A stretch of DNA of 53,371 bases, from contig JAFLBE010000030.1 in NCBI GenBank assembly GCA_017303995.1, positions 1 through 53,371 of the forward strand, read 5' to 3'. The notes beneath the pieces are model-generated. The model ran no database searches, was not told the DNA's origin, and saw only the letters and a program-made list of their open reading frames with translations. The number at the start of each line of letters is the position of its first letter. Within the stretch, counting starts at the first letter, position 1. Below are positions 7,665 through 14,939 of this stretch, piece after piece. The position numbers were made by a program, and so were the translations under genes. This DNA comes from Bacteroidota bacterium (GTDB taxonomy: Bacteria > Bacteroidota > JABWAT01).

Positions 7665-9371
7665 ATGCTGACCAGACTTTACATCCGGAATTTCGCCATC
7701 ATTTCTGAAATGGATCTCCAGTTCACCCGGAATCTCAATATTCTGACAGGTGAAACCGGTGCGGGGAAGTCCATTTTACTCGGTGCCATTTCACTCATCC
7801 TCGGTGACCGTGCTTCAACAGAATCGATCCGTCACGGACAGGAACGGGCACAGGTTGAAGGTTCCTTCAAATTTAAACCAACGCCGGCCCTTCAAAGGGT
7901 TTTTTCAGACAACCAGCTTGAAATTGAAGGTGGTGACCTTACTATCCGCCGTGAAATTACCACAAAAGGACAGAACCGGATTTTCGTCAACGATCAGTCA
8001 GCAACACTTGCAACTTTGAAATCAATTGGCGATTTACTGGTCGATCTTCACGGGCAGCATGACCATCAGTCGTTGCTTTCCACAGAAAGACAACTCAATT
8101 TTCTAGATGATTTCTGCCGCCATCCGGAATTGCTTGAAAAAACGGAAACACTCTGGTCGGAAGCAGAAGCTAAACGTAAAGCTTTGCAATCCCTTGAAAA
8201 ACAAAGAGATACGCTCATTGAAAAAAGGGAATTGTCCGAATTTCAACTGAAGGAAATCAGGGAAATCAAACCTGAATCCGATGAAGATGATCTGCTTGAG
8301 AATGAACTTTCAAAACTTGAAAATGCTGAGTTTTTATTCCAGACTTCCGGTTCAATCGGCTATGCGCTTTTAGGTCAGGATGAAGGAAGTCTCTACCATC
8401 AGTTGAATGACATCCGTAAAAAAATGGATGATCTTCAGAAAATTGATAAAAATCTGGCTGACTATTTCAAGGAATTTGAATCGGCAGTAATCTCTGTAAA
8501 AGAAGCCGGCAGTTTTTTTGAAAATTATTCAGAAAAAGTGGTTGTCGATCCGGCAAGATTATCAGAAGTGAAAGTCCGCCTTGACGGCATCAACCGGTTG
8601 AAGAAAAAGTACGGACCAACCCTTGCAGAAGTTCTGGACAAGGAAAAATCACTCGAACTTGAACTTGGTTCAGAACTCAATGTTGATGGCAACATCATCA
8701 AACTGAAGAAGGAAACAGAATCCCTTCAGCAAGCTTATATCAAATCAGCCCTGGCTTTGTCTTCTTCACGGAAAAAGGGAGCTGAAAAACTTTCAAAAAT
8801 GGTTCTGGAACATTTGTCAGAACTGGGTTTACTAAAGGCGAAATTTGAAGTCAGTTTTTCGGTTAAACAAGATTCTCATTCCTGGGTTTTGGTTGACGGG
8901 AAAACCGTTGAAGCTTCACCTGAAGGGATTGATTTCATTGAGTTTATGATTTCGACAAATGCAGGTGAACCGGTTAAACCCTTGGCGAAAGTTGCTTCAG
9001 GCGGAGAAATTTCTCGCATCATGCTGGCGATCAAGGCGTCAACAGCGGCAGTTGGCGGTGTCGGGGTTCTGATCTTTGACGAAATTGATACCGGGGTCAG
9101 CGGAAAAGTCGCTTTTTCAGTCGGGAAACTGTTAACCAGATTATCAACCGATCATCAGGTTTTTGTGATTACCCATTTACCGCAGGTTGCCTCGGTTCCC
9201 GGTGACCATTTTCTGGTTGCCAAACAGATTCACAACGGATCAACAGAATCAACCGTTATTCACGTTAACGGACAGGATCGTGTTGATGAAATTGCGAAAT
9301 TACTTTCAGGAGATTCTGTTTCCGAAACCTCAAGAATTCAGGCCAGAGAATTACTCGAAACGCCACGGTGA
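7665..9371 (+). CDS. recN: DNA repair protein RecN
   Basis: RecN is an SMC-like ATPase that acts early in double-strand-break repair. The 568 residues are arranged as an N-terminal ATPase half with the Walker A motif GETGAGKS (29-36), a central coiled coil (roughly 155-400, rich in Glu, Lys and Leu) and a C-terminal half with the ABC signature ASGGEISRI (about 444-452) and Walker B FDEIDTGVSG (Asp472-Glu473). ITHLPQVAS near residue 505 is the switch histidine region typical of RecN. There is no Shine-Dalgarno sequence before the ATG. A G-quadruplex motif begins five bases after its stop codon. Confidence 0.95.
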   Translation: MLTRLYIRNFAIISEMDLQFTRNLNILTGETGAGKSILLGAISLILGDRASTESIRHGQERAQVEGSFKFKPTPALQRVFSDNQLEIEGGDLTIRREITTKGQNRIFVNDQSATLATLKSIGDLLVDLHGQHDHQSLLSTERQLNFLDDFCRHPELLEKTETLWSEAEAKRKALQSLEKQRDTLIEKRELSEFQLKEIREIKPESDEDDLLENELSKLENAEFLFQTSGSIGYALLGQDEGSLYHQLNDIRKKMDDLQKIDKNLADYFKEFESAVISVKEAGSFFENYSEKVVVDPARLSEVKVRLDGINRLKKKYGPTLAEVLDKEKSLELELGSELNVDGNIIKLKKETESLQQAYIKSALALSSSRKKGAEKLSKMVLEHLSELGLLKAKFEVSFSVKQDSHSWVLVDGKTVEASPEGIDFIEFMISTNAGEPVKPLAKVASGGEISRIMLAIKASTAAVGGVGVLIFDEIDTGVSGKVAFSVGKLLTRLSTDHQVFVITHLPQVASVPGDHFLVAKQIHNGSTESTVIHVNGQDRVDEIAKLLSGDSVSETSRIQARELLETPR

Positions 9372-9375
9372 GGAT

Positions 9376-9403
9376 GGGGACTGGGGACAGGGGACAAGGG
9401 ACT
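9376..9403 (+). repeat. G-rich heptamer array forming a G-quadruplex motif
   Basis: Four 7-bp units (GGGGACT, GGGGACA, GGGGACA, AGGGACT) give four G-runs at 9376-9379, 9383-9386, 9390-9393 and 9398-9400, separated by ACT, ACA and ACAA. That meets the usual four-run, short-loop definition of an intramolecular quadruplex. It is on the coding strand just after the recN stop, so it would appear in a recN transcript that reads through. Confidence 0.65.
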
Positions 9404-9487
9404 TTTGTAAAACCGACCGCTGGTCGGAAGCATTTCAGATGAATCTTTGTAACACCGACCTCTGGTCGGTAGTATTTTATGTGAATT
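9404..9487. repeat. Two tandem 42-bp units, each with a CCGACC/GGTCGG hairpin
   Basis: Units at 9404-9445 and 9446-9487 match at 34 of 42 positions with no gaps. Each contains a hairpin, CCGACC-(3 nt)-GGTCGG, preceded by TTTGTAA and followed by a diverged ATTT...TGAAT tail. The hairpin bases are fully conserved while the tails differ, which suggests the stem is what is kept. It lies just upstream of cysS, and nothing marks a promoter clearly between 9488 and 9540. Confidence 0.65.
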
Positions 9488-9540
9488 ACATAGTCACCAA
9501 TTTATCGCACATTTTCTAAATCTATTTAAAACAATACTTT

Positions 9541-10986
9541 ATGTCAGAACTTCACGTTTACAACACCCTCACCAGAAAACTGGAGAAATATGAACCGATC
9601 AATCCGAAACAGACAAAAATGTATGTCTGCGGTCCGACGGTTTATGGTGATTCCCATTTGGGACATGCCAAGTCTTATATTTCCTTTGATTTGGTTTTCC
9701 GCTGGTTGAAAGTTGCCGGATTTAATCCGTTTTACGTACAGAACATTACTGATGTCGGGCATTTGGTCGGTGATGCAGAAGAGGGTGAAGACAAAATCCA
9801 GAAACTGTCGAAAGAACTTGCTTCTGAACCCATGGCCATTGCTGAAGGATTTACCAAGTCGTACTTCGACGATATGGACCGGCTGAATATTCTTCGTCCG
9901 CATATTTCTCCCAGAGCTACCGGACACATTCCCGAACAGCTTGAAATGATTGAAACACTCATCAGCAAAGGATTTGCCTACGAATCGAACGGATCCGTCT
10001 ATTTTGATGTGAAAAAATTCTCGTCTTACGGAAAACTTTCCGGACGAAAAACCGATGAACTTCAGGAAGGTGCCCGTGTTGAAATCCATGAAGATAAAAG
10101 AAATCCGCTCGATTTTGCCCTGTGGAAAAAGGCTGAAGCCAATCACCTGATGAGATGGAAATCACCTTTCGGTGTCGGGTTTCCCGGCTGGCATATTGAA
10201 TGTTCTGCCATGTCAATGAAATACCTGGGCGAATCGTTCGACATTCACGGTGGAGGATTAGAAAATCAGTTTCCGCATCACGAATGCGAAATCGCACAGT
10301 CAGAAGCAGCAACCGGCAAACATTTCGTCAAATATTGGCTTCACAATAACATGGTGACAGTCAATGGTGAAAAAATGGGCAAGTCAAAAGGGAATTTTGT
10401 TCTTGTCAAAGATTTATTCAAAACCTACGATCCCATGGTGATCCGGTTTTTAGTTTTAAGTTCTCATTATCGTTCCCCGATTGATTTTTCTGCAGAAGGA
10501 TTGATGTCCGCCCAGAGTGGATTTGAACGCCTGATGAATATGGTTGGACCTGTCCTGAAGTTTGAAGAAGGCCGGGAAGAAAAACCGTTTACCCAGAAGC
10601 TCATTTTGGATTGGTTTGAAGAGTTTTCTGAAGCGATGAATGATGATTTTAATTCACCGCGTGCGCTGGCAGTTGTTTTTAACGCCGTTAAAACTCTGAA
10701 TACAAATCCGGAATTACTGGTGGATGGCGGATTGCGTTCAGAACTCCCTTCTTTTTTTAGAAAAACTGTAGGAGAAGTCCTTGGTTTACTTCCTGAAAAT
10801 GCTTCCGGAAAATCTTTTGAAAAAGAACTTGACTCAGCAATGGGCTTAATTCTTGAACTCAGAACTGGTTTCCGTCAGGAAAAAAACTGGTCCAAATCCG
10901 ACCTGATCCGTGACCGGCTGACTTCCGGCGGAATCGTAATTGAGGACGGAAAAGAAGGTTCCAAATGGAAAATAAAAGGATCATGA
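9541..10986 (+). CDS. cysS: Cysteinyl-tRNA synthetase
   Basis: This 481-residue class Ia aminoacyl-tRNA synthetase charges tRNA-Cys. The zinc-binding first cysteine is in VCGPTVYGD, the HIGH motif is HLGH (39-42), and the other zinc ligands are in GWHIECSAM and HHECEIAQ. The KMSKS loop reads KMGKS (278-282), a variant I recall as common in Bacteroidota CysRS. The C-terminal part from about 350 is the anticodon-binding helical bundle. The length is within the family range. No Shine-Dalgarno sequence precedes the ATG. Confidence 0.96.
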   Translation: MSELHVYNTLTRKLEKYEPINPKQTKMYVCGPTVYGDSHLGHAKSYISFDLVFRWLKVAGFNPFYVQNITDVGHLVGDAEEGEDKIQKLSKELASEPMAIAEGFTKSYFDDMDRLNILRPHISPRATGHIPEQLEMIETLISKGFAYESNGSVYFDVKKFSSYGKLSGRKTDELQEGARVEIHEDKRNPLDFALWKKAEANHLMRWKSPFGVGFPGWHIECSAMSMKYLGESFDIHGGGLENQFPHHECEIAQSEAATGKHFVKYWLHNNMVTVNGEKMGKSKGNFVLVKDLFKTYDPMVIRFLVLSSHYRSPIDFSAEGLMSAQSGFERLMNMVGPVLKFEEGREEKPFTQKLILDWFEEFSEAMNDDFNSPRALAVVFNAVKTLNTNPELLVDGGLRSELPSFFRKTVGEVLGLLPENASGKSFEKELDSAMGLILELRTGFRQEKNWSKSDLIRDRLTSGGIVIEDGKEGSKWKIKGS

Positions 10987-11006
10987 TTTTGTTTTGATTT
11001 GTTGTC

Positions 11007-11050
11007 ATCCCGGACTTAGCCTGCCCCGAACGCTTTCGGGGATCCGGGAT
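11007..11050. repeat. Cruciform-like palindromic repeat (CCCGAA/TTCGGG family)
   Basis: An inner stem CCCCGAA (11024-11030) with TTCGGGG (11035-11041) surrounds the loop CGCT, and an outer stem ATCCCGGA (11007-11014) pairs with TCCGGGAT (11043-11050). The 16-bp core is identical to that at 5331-5346. It fills most of the cysS-esterase gap; the rest, up to 11124, is AT-rich. Confidence 0.6.
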
Positions 11051-11124
11051 CCATGCAATTTTCATTCTACCTACTACTTTCAAAAATACCATACAAAATT
11101 TATTTTAAACCCTCCAAAATCTAC

Positions 11125-12261
11125 ATGTATAAATACTTATTATTATTAATCTTACTTCCACTCCTGTTCTCCTGTGCAGAGCAAAGTCTTACTGTTAAAG
11201 TCATAGTTCCGGCTGGCACACCTGATTCTTCAGAAGTTTACATTACCGGAAATCGTGAACAATTGGGCTTCTGGAATCCGTCAAAAGTAAAAATGGTGAA
11301 AGAATCTGATTCAATTTGGGTTTTTACCGGTTCATTCAAATCGGGGGATACGCTTGAGTTTAAAATTACCCGTGGAAACTGGAATTCCCAAGCTATGGAG
11401 ACTGCCGGAATTATGCCGGGAAATACCAGAATTATTCTGGATTCTGATAAGAAAGTTGTGATTCGTTTTCAAACCTGGTCTGATATCTGGTTTGCTTCCC
11501 ATTCCGGAATTGTAGGTGAGGTTAACTATTATCGTGGCCTGAAAGGGGAAGGTTTAAATTTCCCGAAAGATGTGATTGTCTGGTTACCTTCATCCTATAA
11601 GGAAAATAAAACAAAACGGTACCCTGTTCTTTATATGCATGACGGACAAAATGTTTTTGATCCGGCAACGTCTTTTAACGGAACGGAATGGCGGATTGAT
11701 GAAGTTGCAGATTCCCTTGCAAAAGCTGGAATCATTGAAGAAATTATTGTTGTTGCCCTTTCAAATTCTGCAGACAGAACAGCAGAATATTCTGATACTG
11801 AATTGGGCAAAGCTTATCTGAATTTTGTCACAGATAAAATCAAACCGATGATTGACAGTACTTACCGTACTTTGAAAGGACCCGAAAGCACGGCTGTGAT
11901 GGGTTCTTCAATGGGTGGACTGAGCTCCTTCCTGTTTGTTTGGTGGCGCCCTGATGTATTTGGAATGGCAGGTTGTTTATCAAGTGCATTTTTGATTGAA
12001 GATTACAAAATTATCAAAGAAGTTGATACCTTTGAAGGGGAAAGAAAAAATTTCAGGGTTTATATGGATGATGGAACCGAAGGCCTTGAAAATCAACTCA
12101 GACCAGGCTATGATCAGATGCTAAACTTATTAAAAACAAAGGGATATCAGGATTCAACTGAGGTAATGGGATATATAGATGAAGGTGCTGAACATACCGA
12201 ACGTGCCTGGTCTCGAAGAGTCTGGCGTCCGTTGGAATTTATGTTTGGAGTAAAAAAATAA
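11125..12261 (+). CDS. Lipoprotein esterase with N-terminal starch-binding-like domain
   Basis: I start this gene at 11125 because the ATG there gives a clean lipoprotein signal (lipobox LLFSC, Cys17); an in-frame ATG at 11053 would place 24 poorly conserved residues before it. The 378-residue product has a CBM20-like beta-domain (about 20-115, containing YITGNREQLGFWNP) and then an esterase D-type alpha/beta hydrolase (about 150-378). VLYMHDGQNVFDP is a family hallmark, the nucleophile serine is in MGSSMGGLSS, and the catalytic histidine is probably in GAEHTERAW. It is probably a cell-surface or periplasmic esterase acting on carbohydrate esters; the substrate is unknown. The stop shares one base with the next start. 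Confidence 0.8.
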   Translation: MYKYLLLLILLPLLFSCAEQSLTVKVIVPAGTPDSSEVYITGNREQLGFWNPSKVKMVKESDSIWVFTGSFKSGDTLEFKITRGNWNSQAMETAGIMPGNTRIILDSDKKVVIRFQTWSDIWFASHSGIVGEVNYYRGLKGEGLNFPKDVIVWLPSSYKENKTKRYPVLYMHDGQNVFDPATSFNGTEWRIDEVADSLAKAGIIEEIIVVALSNSADRTAEYSDTELGKAYLNFVTDKIKPMIDSTYRTLKGPESTAVMGSSMGGLSSFLFVWWRPDVFGMAGCLSSAFLIEDYKIIKEVDTFEGERKNFRVYMDDGTEGLENQLRPGYDQMLNLLKTKGYQDSTEVMGYIDEGAEHTERAWSRRVWRPLEFMFGVKK

Positions 12262-12767
12262 TGGAACACAGAGAATACATTCCTACCGGAATCAAAGAAT
12301 TTAAAGGAACTGCACAAGTTACCAAGGGAATGGTTGACCAATTTGGGTTTATCACTGCCGGTGACATGTTTAAGCTCCTCGATTTAACTGCCCACGCCTG
12401 TGCCCGCCGGTATTGCGGGCAAGCCGTCCAAACGATTCAGATTGATCCGCTTGAATTCAGAAAACGGGTAAAGCTCGGTGACCGGTTAACCATGCTTGCA
12501 ACGGTAAATATAACCGGTGAAACTTCAATGGAAATTGGCTTGAAGGTTGTAAATAAACCTGAAGGCGTTGATTTTGAAGAAACAATAGTTACCGGATTTT
12601 TTAGTTTGGTTGCGATTGATGACAGGGGAAAACCCGTTAAAGTTCTTCCGTTGAAACCAAGCAATGACTCTGAAGAACAGCGTCTTGAGCTTGCCCGGCT
12701 AAGAAGGCAGGCAAGAAAAGAATATTCAACCAAAATGACCGAATTGAATCGGCTGATGTCGTATTAA
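12261..12767 (+). CDS. Acyl-CoA thioesterase, hotdog fold
   Basis: The 168-residue protein resembles the YciA/acyl-CoA thioesterase branch of the hotdog superfamily, which hydrolyses acyl-CoA to free acid and CoA in the cytoplasm. The region TAGDMFKLLDLTAHACARRYCG matches the long helix of the hotdog with its usual acidic residue, followed by the strand QIDPLEFRKRVKLGDRL typical of the family. The C-terminal 35 residues are a charged helix. The start ATG overlaps the esterase stop by one base (TAATG), indicating translational coupling. The acyl substrate cannot be told from the sequence. Confidence 0.75.
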   Translation: MEHREYIPTGIKEFKGTAQVTKGMVDQFGFITAGDMFKLLDLTAHACARRYCGQAVQTIQIDPLEFRKRVKLGDRLTMLATVNITGETSMEIGLKVVNKPEGVDFEETIVTGFFSLVAIDDRGKPVKVLPLKPSNDSEEQRLELARLRRQARKEYSTKMTELNRLMSY

Positions 12768-12770
12768 AAC

Positions 12771-12812
12771 AGTTATAAGTGGTAAGTTACAAGTTACAAG
12801 TGAAAAGGGTTA
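12771..12812. repeat. Heptamer tandem array (6 units)
   Basis: Six 7-bp units run without interruption: AGTTATA, AGTGGTA, AGTTACA, AGTTACA, AGTGAAA, AGGGTTA. Part of it (12786-12802) is an exact 17-nt inverted match to 12924-12940. Between the two arrays (12813-12920) the DNA is AT-rich and I see no gene. Confidence 0.6.
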
Positions 12813-12920
12813 AGCTTGTGTTTTTATTTACCCAATTTTTAACTATAATTTTATTGATAACGTAATTAGCCTGGTAACAACTTAATTCCTTTAGCTTATT
12901 ACCAACAACTACTTTTCTCC

Positions 12921-12948
12921 TACCACTTGTAACTTGTAACCCTTATGT
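12921..12948. repeat. Heptamer tandem array in the opposite orientation (4 units)
   Basis: Units TACCACT, TGTAACT, TGTAACC and CTTATGT follow each other. The 17-mer CACTTGTAACTTGTAAC (12924-12940) is the exact reverse complement of 12786-12802, so the two arrays could pair across 121 bases. Confidence 0.55.
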
Positions 12949-12952
12949 GAAT

Positions 12953-13035
12953 CGGGGCTTCGTTTCACCCGACTTGTAACTTATAACCCCGAAAGTGTTC
13001 GGGATCTTCGTTTCACTCGACTTATAACTTATAAC
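12953..13035. repeat. Direct repeat of about 35 bp flanking a palindrome
   Basis: The copies at 12953-12987 and 13000-13035 share the order CGGG..CTTCGTTTCAC, YCGACTT and RTAACTTATAAC, with one indel and a few substitutions. Between and partly within them is the palindrome CCCGAA-AGTG-TTCGGG (12988-13003), a variant of that at 5331-5346. The second copy ends 11 bases before the dnaG start codon. Confidence 0.6.
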
Positions 13036-13046
13036 TGCTCCTCCCC

Positions 13047-14933
13047 ATGAAATTTACCGACCAGTTTATCGCCTCAGTTCAGGATGCCAACGATGTTCTC
13101 GACATCGTTTCTGAACGCGTGCAGATGAAAAAAAAGGGTACCAATTACTGGGGAAACTGTCCGTTCCACAACGAAAAAACACCATCATTTTCCGTCAATC
13201 CGGCCAAACGGATTTTTAAATGTTTCGGATGCGGAAAAGGCGGATCTGTTTTCAACTTCATCATGGAATATGAAAATGTATCCTTCTATGATGCGGTTAA
13301 GATTCTCGCCGAAAAAGCACATATCGAACTTCCCAAAAATGAACGGGAACAATCGGAAAATTTTTCAGCTGAAGATTCACTTTATGAAGTGAACCGGTGG
13401 GCGGCAAAAATCTTTTTTGAAAACCTGAAGCTTGATGATGGCAAACCAACCCGTGACTACCTTGAAAAACGGGGAATTACCAACGAAAGTATTGTGAAGT
13501 TTGGCGTGGGATACGCTCATTCCGGTTGGGATGATCTCAAATCTTCAGCTTACCGTGACCAGGTCAGAACCGAATTACTTGAACAGCTCGGGTTGATCAT
13601 TCGTGGTGAAAATGGAAGCACTTATGACCGGTTCCGTGACCGGGTGATGTTCCCGATTCAGGATCCCGTTGGCCGTGTGATTGGCTTTGGCGGCCGTGTT
13701 ATGACGCCAACGGTGGATTTTGCCAAGTATATGAATTCACCTGAATCCATAATTTACAACAAATCCCGGGTTTTGTACGGACTTTTCCAAGCCAAGGAAG
13801 ACATCAGAAAACGGGATGAAGTCATTCTCGTTGAAGGTTATCTTGATGTCATCTCCCTTCATCAGCACGGAATTAAAAATGTAGTTGCTACCTCGGGAAC
13901 TGCACTAACTCCCGATCAAATCAAACTGGTGAAACGATACACACAAAAGAATTTCATTTTTCTCTACGATGGTGACAACGCTGGCTTAAAAGCCATGGAA
14001 CGGTCAATTGAACTGTTGTTTGATGAAGGACTTTTCCCACAAATTGTCATGTTGCCAGACGGACAGGATCCTGATTCCTATGTTCAGAAACTGGGAAGTG
14101 AAGCATTTCTGGATTACCTCACCCGCTACCGCAAAAGTTTTATTGAATTTATCATCGAGTATTCATCAATAAAAGGTGAAGGTGATAATGTTCAAAACCG
14201 GCAGCAGGTTATTGGCCGATTAATTGAACTTATATCACGATTCCCTGATCCAGTCGGTCGCGAAATCATGGTACAGGAAGTTTCTAGAACCACAAAGGTG
14301 GCTCAGTCAATTGTATCGGATGCTCTTGGGAAAAAGCTAAGAAATAATAGATTTATTGACCAGAAAAGGGAAAATAAGGAAAAAGTAGGATTTGAAGTTG
14401 TTGATATTGCTAATATTACTGAAAAGGTTGAAATCCGAAAGGTAACAATTCCTGAAATTGATATTTTGAAACTGATTTCAAATCATGGCAAACAAATTAC
14501 AGAGTTTATTAGTTATTATGTTTTACCACACTATTTTCAAAATTTACTTGCACAGACAATTTTTAAAAAGGCAATTGAACTTTCAAAGGAAAAAGAATTT
14601 TGGGAATTTTCAGAATTAATTTCATTATTTGAAAAAGCGGAAAATGAAAAAGATCTTTTAGAGCGAATTTCATTTGAAAAATATACAATTTCCCCAAAAT
14701 GGAAAGAGTTGGGTTATGATTATGAAAGTTTTGATACAATTGAAAAGTGGACAAAGGACGCAATTGTCCAAATTACCCTTCAATTCATTAATTCCGAAAT
14801 TCAGGGTATCCAAACTATTTTAAAGTTTGAACAGTCAGAAGAAATTACTACAATTTATGTTAAACGAAACCAAGATTTAATTAAGGAAAAACTTCGAGTT
14901 CTTTCAAACACTTTCTTTTCAGATCAAAACTAA
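13047..14933 (+). CDS. dnaG: DNA primase DnaG
   Basis: DnaG lays RNA primers at the replication fork. The CHC2 zinc ribbon is intact (Cys38, His41, Cys59, Cys62). The catalytic Toprim domain shows EGYLDV with Glu263 and YDGDNAG with Asp308 and Asp310. The length of 628 residues is normal. The last third (from about 14335, residue 430) encodes the variable helicase-binding domain and is strikingly AT-rich: I count 25% G+C at 14461-14640 against 58% at 13621-13680 in the same gene. The reading frame is unbroken across the change. The start has no Shine-Dalgarno sequence, and palindromic and heptamer repeats lie just upstream. Confidence 0.95.
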   Translation: MKFTDQFIASVQDANDVLDIVSERVQMKKKGTNYWGNCPFHNEKTPSFSVNPAKRIFKCFGCGKGGSVFNFIMEYENVSFYDAVKILAEKAHIELPKNEREQSENFSAEDSLYEVNRWAAKIFFENLKLDDGKPTRDYLEKRGITNESIVKFGVGYAHSGWDDLKSSAYRDQVRTELLEQLGLIIRGENGSTYDRFRDRVMFPIQDPVGRVIGFGGRVMTPTVDFAKYMNSPESIIYNKSRVLYGLFQAKEDIRKRDEVILVEGYLDVISLHQHGIKNVVATSGTALTPDQIKLVKRYTQKNFIFLYDGDNAGLKAMERSIELLFDEGLFPQIVMLPDGQDPDSYVQKLGSEAFLDYLTRYRKSFIEFIIEYSSIKGEGDNVQNRQQVIGRLIELISRFPDPVGREIMVQEVSRTTKVAQSIVSDALGKKLRNNRFIDQKRENKEKVGFEVVDIANITEKVEIRKVTIPEIDILKLISNHGKQITEFISYYVLPHYFQNLLAQTIFKKAIELSKEKEFWEFSELISLFEKAENEKDLLERISFEKYTISPKWKELGYDYESFDTIEKWTKDAIVQITLQFINSEIQGIQTILKFEQSEEITTIYVKRNQDLIKEKLRVLSNTFFSDQN

Positions 14934-14939
14934 CCAAAT

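Noticed and set aside
9404-9487. CRISPR array
   Set aside because: There are only two adjacent units with no spacers between them, and no cas gene in the window.
9544-10146. A 200-codon open frame on the minus strand within cysS
   Set aside because: It lies fully antisense to an unambiguous cysteinyl-tRNA synthetase and its residues do not look like a protein family; it follows from codon bias in the sense gene.
10372-10386. CysRS with a defective KMSKS motif
   Set aside because: KMGKS is a recurrent variant in related CysRS enzymes and the two lysines are present, so no loss of function is implied.
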